DNA of 11,168 nucleotides from M55B167 sp046482825. GTDB taxonomy: Bacteria > Verrucomicrobiota > Kiritimatiellia > RFP12 > UBA1067. Both the position numbers and the translations under genes were made by a program. The stretch spans positions 1-11,168 of the forward strand of contig JAWOEI010000136.1 of NCBI GenBank assembly GCA_046482825.1. Direction: 5' to 3'. Below the pieces are notes generated by a model. That model was not told the origin of the DNA and made no database searches. It saw only the letters and a list, made by a program, of their open reading frames with translations. Shown one piece after another: positions 1 through 5,764 of the stretch (position 1 is the first letter of the stretch; each line of letters opens with the position of its first letter).

Positions 1-528
1 CCTTTGAGTTTAAGCACTTCTTTACGTACCTTTGACACAAAAGCCGCACTTCCTATGACAACAGCAGAGGACAGACTCGAGAGCTTCGGGTCTTCAATAC
101 CCTGCCGGGGATACCCCTCAATCCATTCGCGTTATTCTTTTCGGGGATCGATCCCCCTCCTCTTTTCCCCTCCACCACAGCTCTTCACAATACAGCCATG
201 CCGGTTTTTCCACATATCCCCCATAAGCTGGATAGGAGCTCCACCGGTGCATCCGCAGACATTCAAGGCGCTTTAGAACCAATTCCGCGTCCGGATCCTC
301 AGGCAGCATTCCGGACTTCTCACGGGATCACTCCAACTTGCCAAGTCCCAACCCCTTTATTCTCACAGGATTAAGATGAATATACATAGAACAGTAGAAC
401 GCCCACGATCCCTCATTATCAACAGGAATGCTTTTAAACCTGTTCTGGAAAATTGCACGACGGCCCAGCCCACGGGTTGTTATGTGGTGCCAACCCCCGG
501 CAACATGATGTCTTAACTGTCTCGGCAT
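1..528 (-). pseudogene. Decayed REP-associated tyrosine transposase (RAYT, Y1/HUH family)
   Basis: RAYTs are single-copy HUH/Y1 transposase relatives that act on REP hairpins. Read on the minus strand from 528, the first ~27 residues match the family N-terminus (MPRQLRHHVAGGWHHI, then TTRGLGRRAIF). The frame then jumps directly to the C-terminal half (QNRFKSIPVDNEG, YIHLNPVRIKG), so about 75 residues, including the HUH metal motif usually seen as MPNHFHL, are missing. A TGA at 328-330 interrupts the same frame. Downstream of it the match continues (LKRLECLRMHRWSSYPAY). Near 118-180 the frame shifts by one, and the tail (QGIEDPKLSSLSS, then AVVIGSAAFVSKVRKEV) runs off the window's left edge. 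Three independent lesions make this a pseudogene. REP-like hairpins lie 180-250 bp upstream of its start. The family call rests on recognisable motifs; the size of the deletion is an estimate against typical RAYTs. Confidence 0.85.
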
Positions 529-708
529 ATTGTCAATTTAACAGTAATATACCGGATTGATTAAGTCAAATGTTATATATTTGAATACGACCCCACCCGT
601 TCTCCTTCTCAGGAATTAATTATAAGTGTCGAATACAAGGCTGTTGCCGAATGTTTACCAGAGGTCGCAACATAATATACCTCGCAACATAACTGCGAAT
701 CGGTGCAC

Positions 709-733
709 GGCGGGGTCACGGACCCTGCCCTAC
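709..733 (-). repeat. REP-like element, GTAG head plus hairpin (minus orientation)
   Basis: On the minus strand GTAG (733-730) is followed at once by an imperfect palindrome covering 709-729. The arms are GGCGGGGTC and GACCCTGCC on the plus strand with a three-base loop; eight of nine pairs are Watson-Crick and the ninth is a G-T type mismatch. A GTAG tetranucleotide directly 5' of a short hairpin is the published hallmark of RAYT-associated REP sequences. The sequence is not identical to the partner element at 754-776. Confidence 0.65.
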
Positions 734-753
734 AGTAAAAATGCATTAGAACT

Positions 754-776
754 GTAGCCGAGGTCCTTGACCTCGG
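754..776 (+). repeat. REP-like element, GTAG head plus perfect hairpin (plus orientation)
   Basis: GTAG (754-757) is followed by a perfect 8-bp stem with a CTT loop, CCGAGGTCCTTGACCTCGG (758-776). Together with the minus-oriented element at 709-733 it forms an outward-pointing pair: the shared head ACTGTAG and its complement CTACAGT face each other across about 14 AT-rich bases. This is the BIME-like arrangement expected beside a RAYT gene. Confidence 0.7.
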
Positions 777-865
777 AAGATGTATGATGCAAATTGCCGT
801 AAATTTGACGATTTGTACCAATTCGCAGATGCGCCTCAATTATACGGAGCAGGACGGTGATCAGG

Positions 866-892
866 AAAAGCACAACGGATAAAGCATGTGCT
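866..892 (-). terminator. Weak terminator candidate downstream of the metalloenzyme gene
   Basis: On the minus strand AGCACA (892-887) pairs with TGTGCT (874-869) across a 12-base loop and runs into TTTT then CC. It lies about 55 bases after the stop of the minus-strand gene ending at 947. The stem is short and the loop long, so this is only a candidate. A second 6-bp hairpin (933-952) covers the stop codon itself but has no T run. Confidence 0.25.
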
Positions 893-946
893 GATATTGA
901 TTTTGCAGTTTATTTAAGATGCATATTATCATTACTGAACGCAAGG

Positions 947-1798
947 TCAGTACACTCTCAGAATACGTGGAGTAATCTGTGTCAGACTGGAGGCGTTGGT
1001 TGTAATCTTATCGGCCTCAGGTCCCGTCGATATCAGGGGTACGGGGTTGCGGGTATGACTTTTTGTACCCATGTCTTCTATGTTTCCATGGTCACTGGTA
1101 ATAATCAGTAGCATGTTTGTGGCTTTGCAGAGCGCAACAGTGCTTTCAAGAAACTGATCAAGCATTATGAGTGTATCACAGGCGGTCTGGTAACTCTGCG
1201 AGTGACCGGCCAGATCTGTCAGGAAAAATTCATAGAGAGTGAAGTCATTTGCACGCGCCACCTGAATAAGATGTTCGGCCGCTTCCTGTGGTTTGATCAG
1301 CGGAACCTCGTGCCCTTTTTCAATAAGACGTGCGCGTGTGATGTCATGTGATACCGCCTGATTTTCAAGAAGATCATCGCGCATAAGAATTGTTTCGGGA
1401 CGAGTCATAGCCATTACGGTTGTAACCGATTTGAATCGGCGGGGAGTCAGATCGTCCACATCGTCAATCATATAGGCATCAGCAAAGGAGCAGCGTATTT
1501 GTTTTCTGCGTAATTCCATAAAGATATTGTTTTTTTCAATCAGACGTTTCAGGGTAGGGCCCGGAAATCCCTCGCAGTGGCGTCCCATATGCTGTGAGGC
1601 ATTTACACCGGTAAACATAGTGGTCTGTCCGGTGGCACTCTGGGGAAGGCCTTTGACATCCAGACATGCATCTATAGGTACAGAGTGGTTCTGAATCAAT
1701 TTATATAATGCCGGACAGTTTCCGGCATGAACTGGATTGTCGGGAGCCGGAGAACGGATTCCCACGCCATCAATAAATATAAACAAAACTTTAATCAC
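947..1798 (-). CDS. Metalloenzyme of the alkaline phosphatase superfamily (phosphopentomutase / iPGM-like)
   Basis: The 283-residue protein has the two-metal core of the superfamily that contains cofactor-independent phosphoglycerate mutase and phosphopentomutase. Near the N-terminus, FIFIDGVG supplies the first metal aspartate (D10). LPQSATGQT (51-59) holds the likely nucleophile S54, aligned with the GNSEVGH serine of iPGM. DLAGHSQ (195-201), SDHGNIED (235-242) and KSHTRNP (H248) supply the remaining metal ligands. It is much shorter than iPGM (~510 residues) and phosphopentomutase (~390), so the cap domain is small. The start is GTG at 1798: the ATG two bases upstream is followed immediately by a stop in its frame, and an AAGAGA motif precedes the GTG by a short gap. 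No signal peptide is visible, so it is probably cytoplasmic. The substrate is unknown. It stands alone and diverges from the ferritin gene. The fold call is strong, the reaction is not assigned. Confidence 0.85.
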   Translation of the reverse strand: MIKVLFIFIDGVGIRSPAPDNPVHAGNCPALYKLIQNHSVPIDACLDVKGLPQSATGQTTMFTGVNASQHMGRHCEGFPGPTLKRLIEKNNIFMELRRKQIRCSFADAYMIDDVDDLTPRRFKSVTTVMAMTRPETILMRDDLLENQAVSHDITRARLIEKGHEVPLIKPQEAAEHLIQVARANDFTLYEFFLTDLAGHSQSYQTACDTLIMLDQFLESTVALCKATNMLLIITSDHGNIEDMGTKSHTRNPVPLISTGPEADKITTNASSLTQITPRILRVY

Positions 1799-1820
1799 AT
1801 CTCTTTTTTATAAAATATAT

Positions 1821-1942
1821 CCGCATAAGACAAGTTCAGAATATGTGTATTTTTACAGAGGGTGAAAATCATTACGGCTTTTTCTTGACTTTAATGTGTA
1901 TTGAAAATATCCTGAACTTGTTTTTAAGTTGCGAATATGCGG
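1821..1942. repeat. Long interrupted inverted repeat in the divergent intergenic region
   Basis: CAAGTTCAGAATAT (1831-1844) recurs inverted as ATATCCTGAACTTG (1907-1920), 13 of 14 positions matching. An outer arm, CCGCATA (1821-1827), recurs inverted as TATGCGG (1936-1942). The arms enclose ~62 bases, and the right inner arm overlaps the -10 candidate for the ferritin gene. It may be a pair of binding sites for one regulator, or the remains of a small palindromic element; the sequence alone does not decide. Confidence 0.6.
1885..1913 (+). promoter_or_regulatory. Candidate sigma-70 promoter for the ferritin gene
   Basis: TTGACT (1885-1890, five of six to TTGACA), a 17-base spacer and TATCCT (1908-1913, four of six to TATAAT) lie ~85 bases before the ferritin start, which itself has a strong GGAGGT (1985-1990). 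The -10 sits inside the right arm of the inverted repeat, so a protein bound there would be expected to affect initiation. Call by consensus only. Confidence 0.45.
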
Positions 1943-1995
1943 CTGACGATAAAATTGCTGATTAAATGACAACAGAATAATAACGGAGGTTTATT

Positions 1996-2508
1996 ATGGG
2001 AAAAAAAGGTATCGAGATAGTTGGAATTGATGTTGACGATCTTATTCAGAATCTGAATGAAGCGTTATGTGAAGAATGGCTTGCGTTTTATCAGTATTGG
2101 GTCGGAGCGCGGATGATGGAAGGCCCGATGCGGAGTGAAATTGAACCCGAACTGCTTGTTCATGCGGATCAGGAATTGAATCATGCGGTTATGGTGGTGG
2201 ATAGAATCACTCAGCTGGGTGGAACGCCTGTATTGACGCCTGCTGACTGGGTAAAATTCAGTAAATGCGATTATGAAGTTCCTTCAGATCCCTATGTCGA
2301 AGTGATACTCAATCAGAATCTCAACGGTGAACGCTGTGCAATTCAGAGGTATAAAAGCCTTGCTGACATGACAAATGGAAAAGATCATGCAACTCATCAG
2401 ATTGCGACAACCATACTCAATGAAGAGCTTGAGCATGAACAGGATATCGAAGACTGGATTGCCGATATAGAGAGAATGAAAGAGGATATCCGGAAACTCA
2501 GAGTTTGA
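1996..2508 (+). CDS. Ferritin-like diiron protein, Dps-like (DPSL/thioferritin) type
   Basis: A 170-residue four-helix-bundle ferritin-like protein, expected to oxidise Fe(II) (often with peroxide) and store iron in a cytoplasmic shell. Diiron ligands are visible: E27 in LCEEWLAFYQY, E60 and H63 in QELNH, E112 in NLNGERCAI, and E144/H147 in EELEHEQ. That makes a bacterioferritin-type two ExxH set within an otherwise Dps-sized chain. C91 (FSKCDYEVP) and C114 (GERCAI) lie close to the metal site, as in the Dps-like 'thioferritins' described from Sulfolobus and Bacteroides fragilis. The haem-binding methionine of bacterioferritin cannot be placed confidently. The start is clear: GGAGGT five bases before ATG. 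It is divergent from the metalloenzyme gene and upstream of ldh. Likely job: protection against iron and oxygen stress in an anaerobe. The ferritin-superfamily assignment is firm; the DPSL subfamily is likely. Confidence 0.88.
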   Translation: MGKKGIEIVGIDVDDLIQNLNEALCEEWLAFYQYWVGARMMEGPMRSEIEPELLVHADQELNHAVMVVDRITQLGGTPVLTPADWVKFSKCDYEVPSDPYVEVILNQNLNGERCAIQRYKSLADMTNGKDHATHQIATTILNEELEHEQDIEDWIADIERMKEDIRKLRV

Positions 2509-2571
2509 AAAATATATTTTTTCGAATCTTTCATTACGGGAGGGGTGCCAATTCAGGCGCTCCTCCTGAAT
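2508..2571 (+). other. Structured intergenic leader between ferritin and ldh genes
   Basis: Right at the ferritin stop lies a 14-base AT palindrome, AAAAATATATTTTT (2508-2521). Further on, GGAGGGGTGCC (2539-2549) can pair with GGCGCTCCTCC (2556-2566) over a six-base loop: 11 pairs, two of them G-U. An alternative 7-bp hairpin, ATTCAGG (2551-2557) with CCTGAAT (2565-2571), uses overlapping bases, so the two cannot form together. Neither is followed by a T run. It may slow polymerase, protect the mRNA end of the ferritin transcript or shape the ldh leader; the ldh ribosome binding site (AAGGA, 2582-2586) follows directly. Confidence 0.45.
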
Positions 2572-2592
2572 GATATGTGACAAGGAAAAATC

Positions 2593-3543
2593 ATGATACG
2601 AAGAAATCAGAGAAAAGTATCTGTTGTAGGAGCGGGTGCGGTGGGGTCGACTTTTGCCTACTCGCTGGCTCAAAGCGGTCTGGCCGATGAGATAGTTCTG
2701 ATAGATAAAAATCATAAACTTGTCCAGGGGCAGGTACTGGATCTTGCACACGGGCAGCCTTATTTTCCCGCTGTTTCAATACGTGCGGGTAACCCGTCTG
2801 ATTACGCTGACTCACAGCTTATTGTTATCACGGCCGGCACTGCGCAGCGTTCAGGCGAAACGCGTATTGAACTTTTATGCAGGAATGCATCAATTATGCG
2901 CAGCATAGCCGCAGACATTGCCGGACAGAAATCGCAGGCCGTTGTGATAGTGGCCACCAATCCTGTTGACGTTATGACATATGTCGTTATGGACTGTCTG
3001 AAGGACGGAGACGGTCATGTTCTGGGTTCCGGGACGGTTTTGGACAGTGCGCGTTTAAGGCATCTTCTCAGCGGTCATTGCGGTGTGGACATTCACAATG
3101 TACACGCTTACATTCTGGGAGAACACGGTGATTCGGAATTTGCGGCCTGGTCCATGGTTCACGTGGCCGGTATGACCATTGATGACTATTGTCCCATCTG
3201 CGGCAAATGCAGTGACTGGCAGGAAAAACGCAGACAGATAGAGCAGCGGGTCAGAGATTCAGCCTATCATATTATTGATTACAAGGGGGCGACCTGGTTT
3301 GCAGTCGGTATGGCTCTTGTGCGTATAGCGACGGCTGTTCTGCGAAATGAGAACAGTGTGCTTACTGTATCGACAAAACTTAACGGTGAGTTTGGAATCA
3401 GGGATGTCTGCCTCAGTCTTCCCTGTGTTGTATCGGGACAGGGAGTTGAAAAAATTGTTGTCGGCAGTCTGCCTAAAGAGGAGTGTGCCGCCCTGGAGAA
3501 TTCCGCAGCTGTTCTTGGGAAAGCCATAGCTGAGCTTGACTGA
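2593..3543 (+). CDS. ldh: L-lactate dehydrogenase (NAD-dependent)
   Basis: Interconverts pyruvate and L-lactate with NADH in the cytoplasm, the usual route for reoxidising NADH in fermentation. The 316-residue length is typical. Rossmann motif GAGAVG (13-18) with D38 sets NAD specificity. In the substrate loop AGTAQRSGETR, Q85 occupies the position that is Gln in lactate and Arg in malate dehydrogenases, so LDH is favoured. Catalytic residues are R91, N123 (ATNPVD), D151 and R154 (SGTVLDSAR) and H178 (GEHGDSE). A CPICGKC cluster (200-206) sits in the loop after the active-site histidine; three cysteines in seven residues could bind metal or be redox active. AAGGA lies six bases before the ATG. 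rex follows 178 bases downstream, fitting control by NADH/NAD+. No canonical Rex operator (TTGTGA-type inverted repeat) is visible upstream. Confidence 0.93.
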   Translation: MIRRNQRKVSVVGAGAVGSTFAYSLAQSGLADEIVLIDKNHKLVQGQVLDLAHGQPYFPAVSIRAGNPSDYADSQLIVITAGTAQRSGETRIELLCRNASIMRSIAADIAGQKSQAVVIVATNPVDVMTYVVMDCLKDGDGHVLGSGTVLDSARLRHLLSGHCGVDIHNVHAYILGEHGDSEFAAWSMVHVAGMTIDDYCPICGKCSDWQEKRRQIEQRVRDSAYHIIDYKGATWFAVGMALVRIATAVLRNENSVLTVSTKLNGEFGIRDVCLSLPCVVSGQGVEKIVVGSLPKEECAALENSAAVLGKAIAELD

Positions 3544-3552
3544 AAGAGAGCA

Positions 3553-3565
3553 TTTGAAATTCAAA
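3553..3565. repeat. Short palindrome TTTGAA-A-TTCAAA after ldh
   Basis: A perfect 13-base palindrome starts about ten bases after the ldh stop in the 178-base ldh-rex gap. It is too AT-rich for a terminator stem and has no T run, and it does not match the Rex operator consensus. It may be an operator half-site pair or chance. I see nothing else with clear structure in this gap apart from the promoter candidate upstream of rex. Confidence 0.3.
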
Positions 3566-3666
3566 AGATCCACCAGCCTTGCACACGTTTTTTCTCTTAT
3601 TCAGTTCTCAGAAGGTACATATACATCTATGGACAGTGTTGCAGAAATGCTCAATATCTTTATCAC

Positions 3667-3695
3667 TTCATTCCTGATGGTCTGTGTGCTAATAT
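3667..3695 (+). promoter_or_regulatory. Candidate extended -10 promoter for rex
   Basis: TGCTAATAT (3687-3695) is a good extended -10 (TG, one base, TAATAT). At 17 bases upstream only a poor -35, TTCATT (3667-3672), is found, which extended -10 promoters tolerate. Initiation would fall near 3702, leaving a ~20-base leader with AGGA before ATG 3722. This would give rex and the coupled namZ their own transcript separate from ldh. Confidence 0.35.
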
Positions 3696-3721
3696 GATTT
3701 CTTTCAGTGAGGAAAGCATTA

Positions 3722-4369
3722 ATGAGTGATTCAACCAGAAGAGGAGCAGGGAGTCGCAGTATCAAGCGTTTCCCTCTTTATTTGAGGGTTCTGCGTGAGA
3801 TGGAGGAAAACGGTGAAAGTTATGCCTCCGGGGTTGTGGTTGCAAAAGCTCTCTCTTTTGATCCTATTGTGGTACGCAAGGATTTTGCTAAAACCGGAGC
3901 TGTAGGAAAGCCGCGCTTGGGCTTCCCTCTTCAAGAGCTGATTTCCGCCATTGAACGATTCACAGGTGGTCTGACCCGCACTGATGCGGTGCTGGCGGGA
4001 GCCGGCCGGCTTGGGTCGGCCCTTCTGGGGTATCCCGGTTTCAAGGATCAGGGGTTTGAGATTGTTGCTGCTTTTGATATCAATACCCGGCGGAATCAGA
4101 GTGTTTCAGGGGTGCCGGTGTATCCCGTCAGCCAGATATGCAGCAAGATCAGGATGCTGAAAGTACACCTCGGCATACTTACAGTGCCTGCCGAGTATGC
4201 ACAGTCAGTTGCCGATGAAATGATTACGGGAGGGGTAAAGGGGATATGGAATTTCACGCCTGTCAGATTGATGGTGCCTGAACATGTTGTTGTAAAGCGC
4301 GAAGACCTTGCGGCCAGCCTTGCTGTTCTCTACTATCGTCTTCATCATGATGAGGATACTCTCAAGTGA
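3722..4369 (+). CDS. rex: Redox-sensing transcriptional repressor Rex
   Basis: Rex is a dimeric repressor whose DNA binding is released by NADH, so genes for NADH-consuming fermentation and respiration rise when NADH/NAD+ is high. The N-terminal winged helix is clear: SIKRFPLYLRVLREME (13-28) and PIVVRKDFAKTGAVGKP (48-64), matching the family's VRKDLSYFGEFGK region. The NADH-binding Rossmann domain follows with GAGRLGSALLGYPGF (93-107), acidic D119 at the end of the second strand (VAAFD), and the family signatures LGILTVPAEYAQSVAD and GVKGIWNFTPVRL. The 215-residue length is normal. I chose ATG 3722, with AGGA eight bases upstream. An in-frame GTG at 3707 would add MRKAL but overlaps that ribosome binding site. 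The stop overlaps the start of the muramidase gene by four bases. Location after ldh strongly supports ldh as a target, although no consensus operator is seen here. Confidence 0.93.
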   Translation: MSDSTRRGAGSRSIKRFPLYLRVLREMEENGESYASGVVVAKALSFDPIVVRKDFAKTGAVGKPRLGFPLQELISAIERFTGGLTRTDAVLAGAGRLGSALLGYPGFKDQGFEIVAAFDINTRRNQSVSGVPVYPVSQICSKIRMLKVHLGILTVPAEYAQSVADEMITGGVKGIWNFTPVRLMVPEHVVVKREDLAASLAVLYYRLHHDEDTLK

Positions 4370-5520
4370 TTTACGGAATGGATGTTCTGTTAAGCCGTCG
4401 TCTGAAACTGCTGAAAGGTCGCAGAGTCGGATTGTTGAGTCATCAGGCGGCCCTGGTCAGAGGGGGCGCCACATCAGCTCAGGCCATGCGCAGAACTCTC
4501 GGATCATCGCTGAAAGCGTTGTTCGGTCCTGAGCATGGATTTCTCGGTCAGACCGGAGCCGGTGAGAAAACCTGGTCAACTGTGCATCCGGACTGGGATA
4601 TACCTGTCTATTCTCTATACGGGGAGATGCGTAAACCTTCTGATGAGATGCTCGCCGGTATTGATGTTGTGGTTTGTGATCTCCAGGATATAGCTGTCCG
4701 TTGCTATACATATCTTGCAACTCTCCTGAATATGTACGATGCCTGCCGTGAGAACGGAGTTGATCTGATTGTGACAGATCGTCCTGTGCCTCTGCCCCAT
4801 GTGGTTGACGGCCCTATGCTTGAGCCTCGGTTCAGGAGTTTCGTCGCTCCCTGCAGTCTGCCTATGGTTTACGGAATGACACCGGCGGAAACGGTTGCCT
4901 GGCTGAGTTCCGTCGATGAAACCGGCTTTGAGCCTGTCGTGGTGCCCATGTCGGGGTGGAAACGGGAGAGATCCTTGATTTACGGATATCAGGGTGATTT
5001 TATGCCGCCTTCGCCTGCTTTGAAGAGTCGCGAGGCCGCACTTGTTTATCCCGCCCTGGTTTTCAGCGAAGCCCTGCCCGGAATTGATTGCGGACGGGGA
5101 ATCAATATGACTTTCCGCGTGTTCGGTGCTCCATGGCTGGAGGGGAAAAAATTCTGCACACGTCTGAACAGTCTGCAACTTGACGGGGTTGTATTTCATC
5201 CCCACTGTTATACTGCCGCTGCCGGCTGCTGGAAGGGACGCAAAATCAATGGAGTGCGGCTTTCAATCAGTGATCCGGCTATGTTCCGTCCTGTAGAATG
5301 CTCTTTACATATAATTCGCGAACTGACCGATTGCTTCGGTGATGCCAGAATATGGTGCTGTAAGGGTGTCAGGCAGCGATGGTTCGATAAACTTTACGGT
5401 GGTTCCGAAACACGTCTCGCTTTGAAAAAAGGAGAGAGCCTCCGGGAAATCTTTAAGCGCTGGAAAAAGGATAATGCTCCCTTTATGGCTGAGAGAGAAA
5501 GGGTTCTGCTGTATCGCTGA
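4366..5520 (+). CDS. namZ: NamZ-like exo-beta-N-acetylmuramidase (DUF1343 family)
   Basis: The DUF1343 family includes NamZ, which removes MurNAc from the non-reducing end of peptidoglycan fragments. Family landmarks appear in order: GMDVLLSRRLKLLKGRRVGLL (4-24), FGPEHGFLGQ (53-62) with E56 as the probable catalytic glutamate, VCDLQDIAVRCYTYL, VTDRPVPL, VYGMTPAE, ALVYPALVFSEA, GRGINMTFRVFGAPW and a long C-terminal domain. At 384 residues it is full length. No signal peptide is present, unlike secreted members, so it may act on fragments brought into the cytoplasm. The start is GTG 4366, inside the rex stop (GTGA overlap) with GAGGA nine bases upstream; an ATG at 4378 is the fallback but would cut into the conserved N-terminus. 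Translational coupling to rex is likely. It is unusually rich in cysteine (about a dozen), including CC and HCYTAAAGC. The family is certain; activity is inferred from it. Confidence 0.88.
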   Translation: MIYGMDVLLSRRLKLLKGRRVGLLSHQAALVRGGATSAQAMRRTLGSSLKALFGPEHGFLGQTGAGEKTWSTVHPDWDIPVYSLYGEMRKPSDEMLAGIDVVVCDLQDIAVRCYTYLATLLNMYDACRENGVDLIVTDRPVPLPHVVDGPMLEPRFRSFVAPCSLPMVYGMTPAETVAWLSSVDETGFEPVVVPMSGWKRERSLIYGYQGDFMPPSPALKSREAALVYPALVFSEALPGIDCGRGINMTFRVFGAPWLEGKKFCTRLNSLQLDGVVFHPHCYTAAAGCWKGRKINGVRLSISDPAMFRPVECSLHIIRELTDCFGDARIWCCKGVRQRWFDKLYGGSETRLALKKGESLREIFKRWKKDNAPFMAERERVLLYR

Positions 5521-5764
5521 CTGGCAGCACGCTTCCGGAAAATGCGAGAAAATGCATTTAAGATGTGTAGCAGTCGTTTCAGGCATTTTGGAAATGAATT
5601 GCAGAGTTGCTTCCCAGACGCAATACATCATTGGCGGTAGCCGGTATTGCAGCTGTAGCGGCATGAGCATTTTGTTTGCGATTATACCTTATTTTGGACG
5701 TGACATTTTTTGTAAAAATGTCATAATAAACCCATTGATTTTAAAAAAAGGTGGATAAGGATTT
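5521..5764. other. Intergenic region before the carboxyltransferase gene
   Basis: These 244 bases have no recognisable gene. The only clear structure is the palindrome at 5701-5723 (annotated separately). An AT-rich patch around 5680-5700 (TTGCGATTATACCTTATTTT) could hold a -10, but I cannot pair it with a convincing -35. The downstream gene has GGTGG then AAGGA before its ATG. No terminator for namZ is visible. Confidence 0.4.
5701..5723. promoter_or_regulatory. Perfect 10-bp palindrome, operator candidate upstream of oadA
   Basis: TGACATTTTT (5701-5710) and AAAAATGTCA (5714-5723) are exact complements separated by TGT. It lies 41 bases before the oadA start, where an operator overlapping or following the promoter would be. 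As RNA it would be a 10-bp hairpin, but A/U-rich and without a following T run, so a terminator is less likely. It does not match the Rex consensus; the bound factor, if any, is unknown. Confidence 0.5.

Larger units (their letters stand above)
529..946. other. Gene-free interval carrying REP hairpins
   Basis: I see no credible coding sequence in these ~420 bases; the short open frames lack ribosome binding sites and family resemblance. The interval holds two GTAG-headed hairpins (annotated separately) and an 11-base direct repeat, TCGCAACATAA, at 665-675 and 682-692 (17-base period). A weak terminator candidate for the gene on its right lies at 866-892. It behaves as the upstream flank of the RAYT remnant and as a downstream spacer for the metalloenzyme gene. 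Confidence 0.6.

Noticed and set aside
609..839. Minus-strand 76-codon open frame over the REP hairpins
   Set aside because: It runs through both hairpins, has odd composition (many Cys, Thr, Ser), no ribosome binding site and no family resemblance.
1799..1830. Minus-strand TTGTCT / TATAAA as a promoter for the metalloenzyme gene
   Set aside because: The spacer is only 15 bases and the -10 would end about eight bases from the start codon, leaving no room for a leader with the ribosome binding site.
2539..2571. Rho-independent terminator after the ferritin gene
   Set aside because: The hairpin is strong but no T run follows on either strand, so it is reported only as structure.
911..5567. 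Shared ATTTAAGATG near 912 and near 5553
   Set aside because: Ten AT-rich bases shared over 11 kb is within chance expectation and the flanks do not match.
5305..5758. Open frames on both strands across the end of namZ and the following spacer
   Set aside because: They are mostly antisense or out-of-frame to namZ and show no recognisable protein motif.
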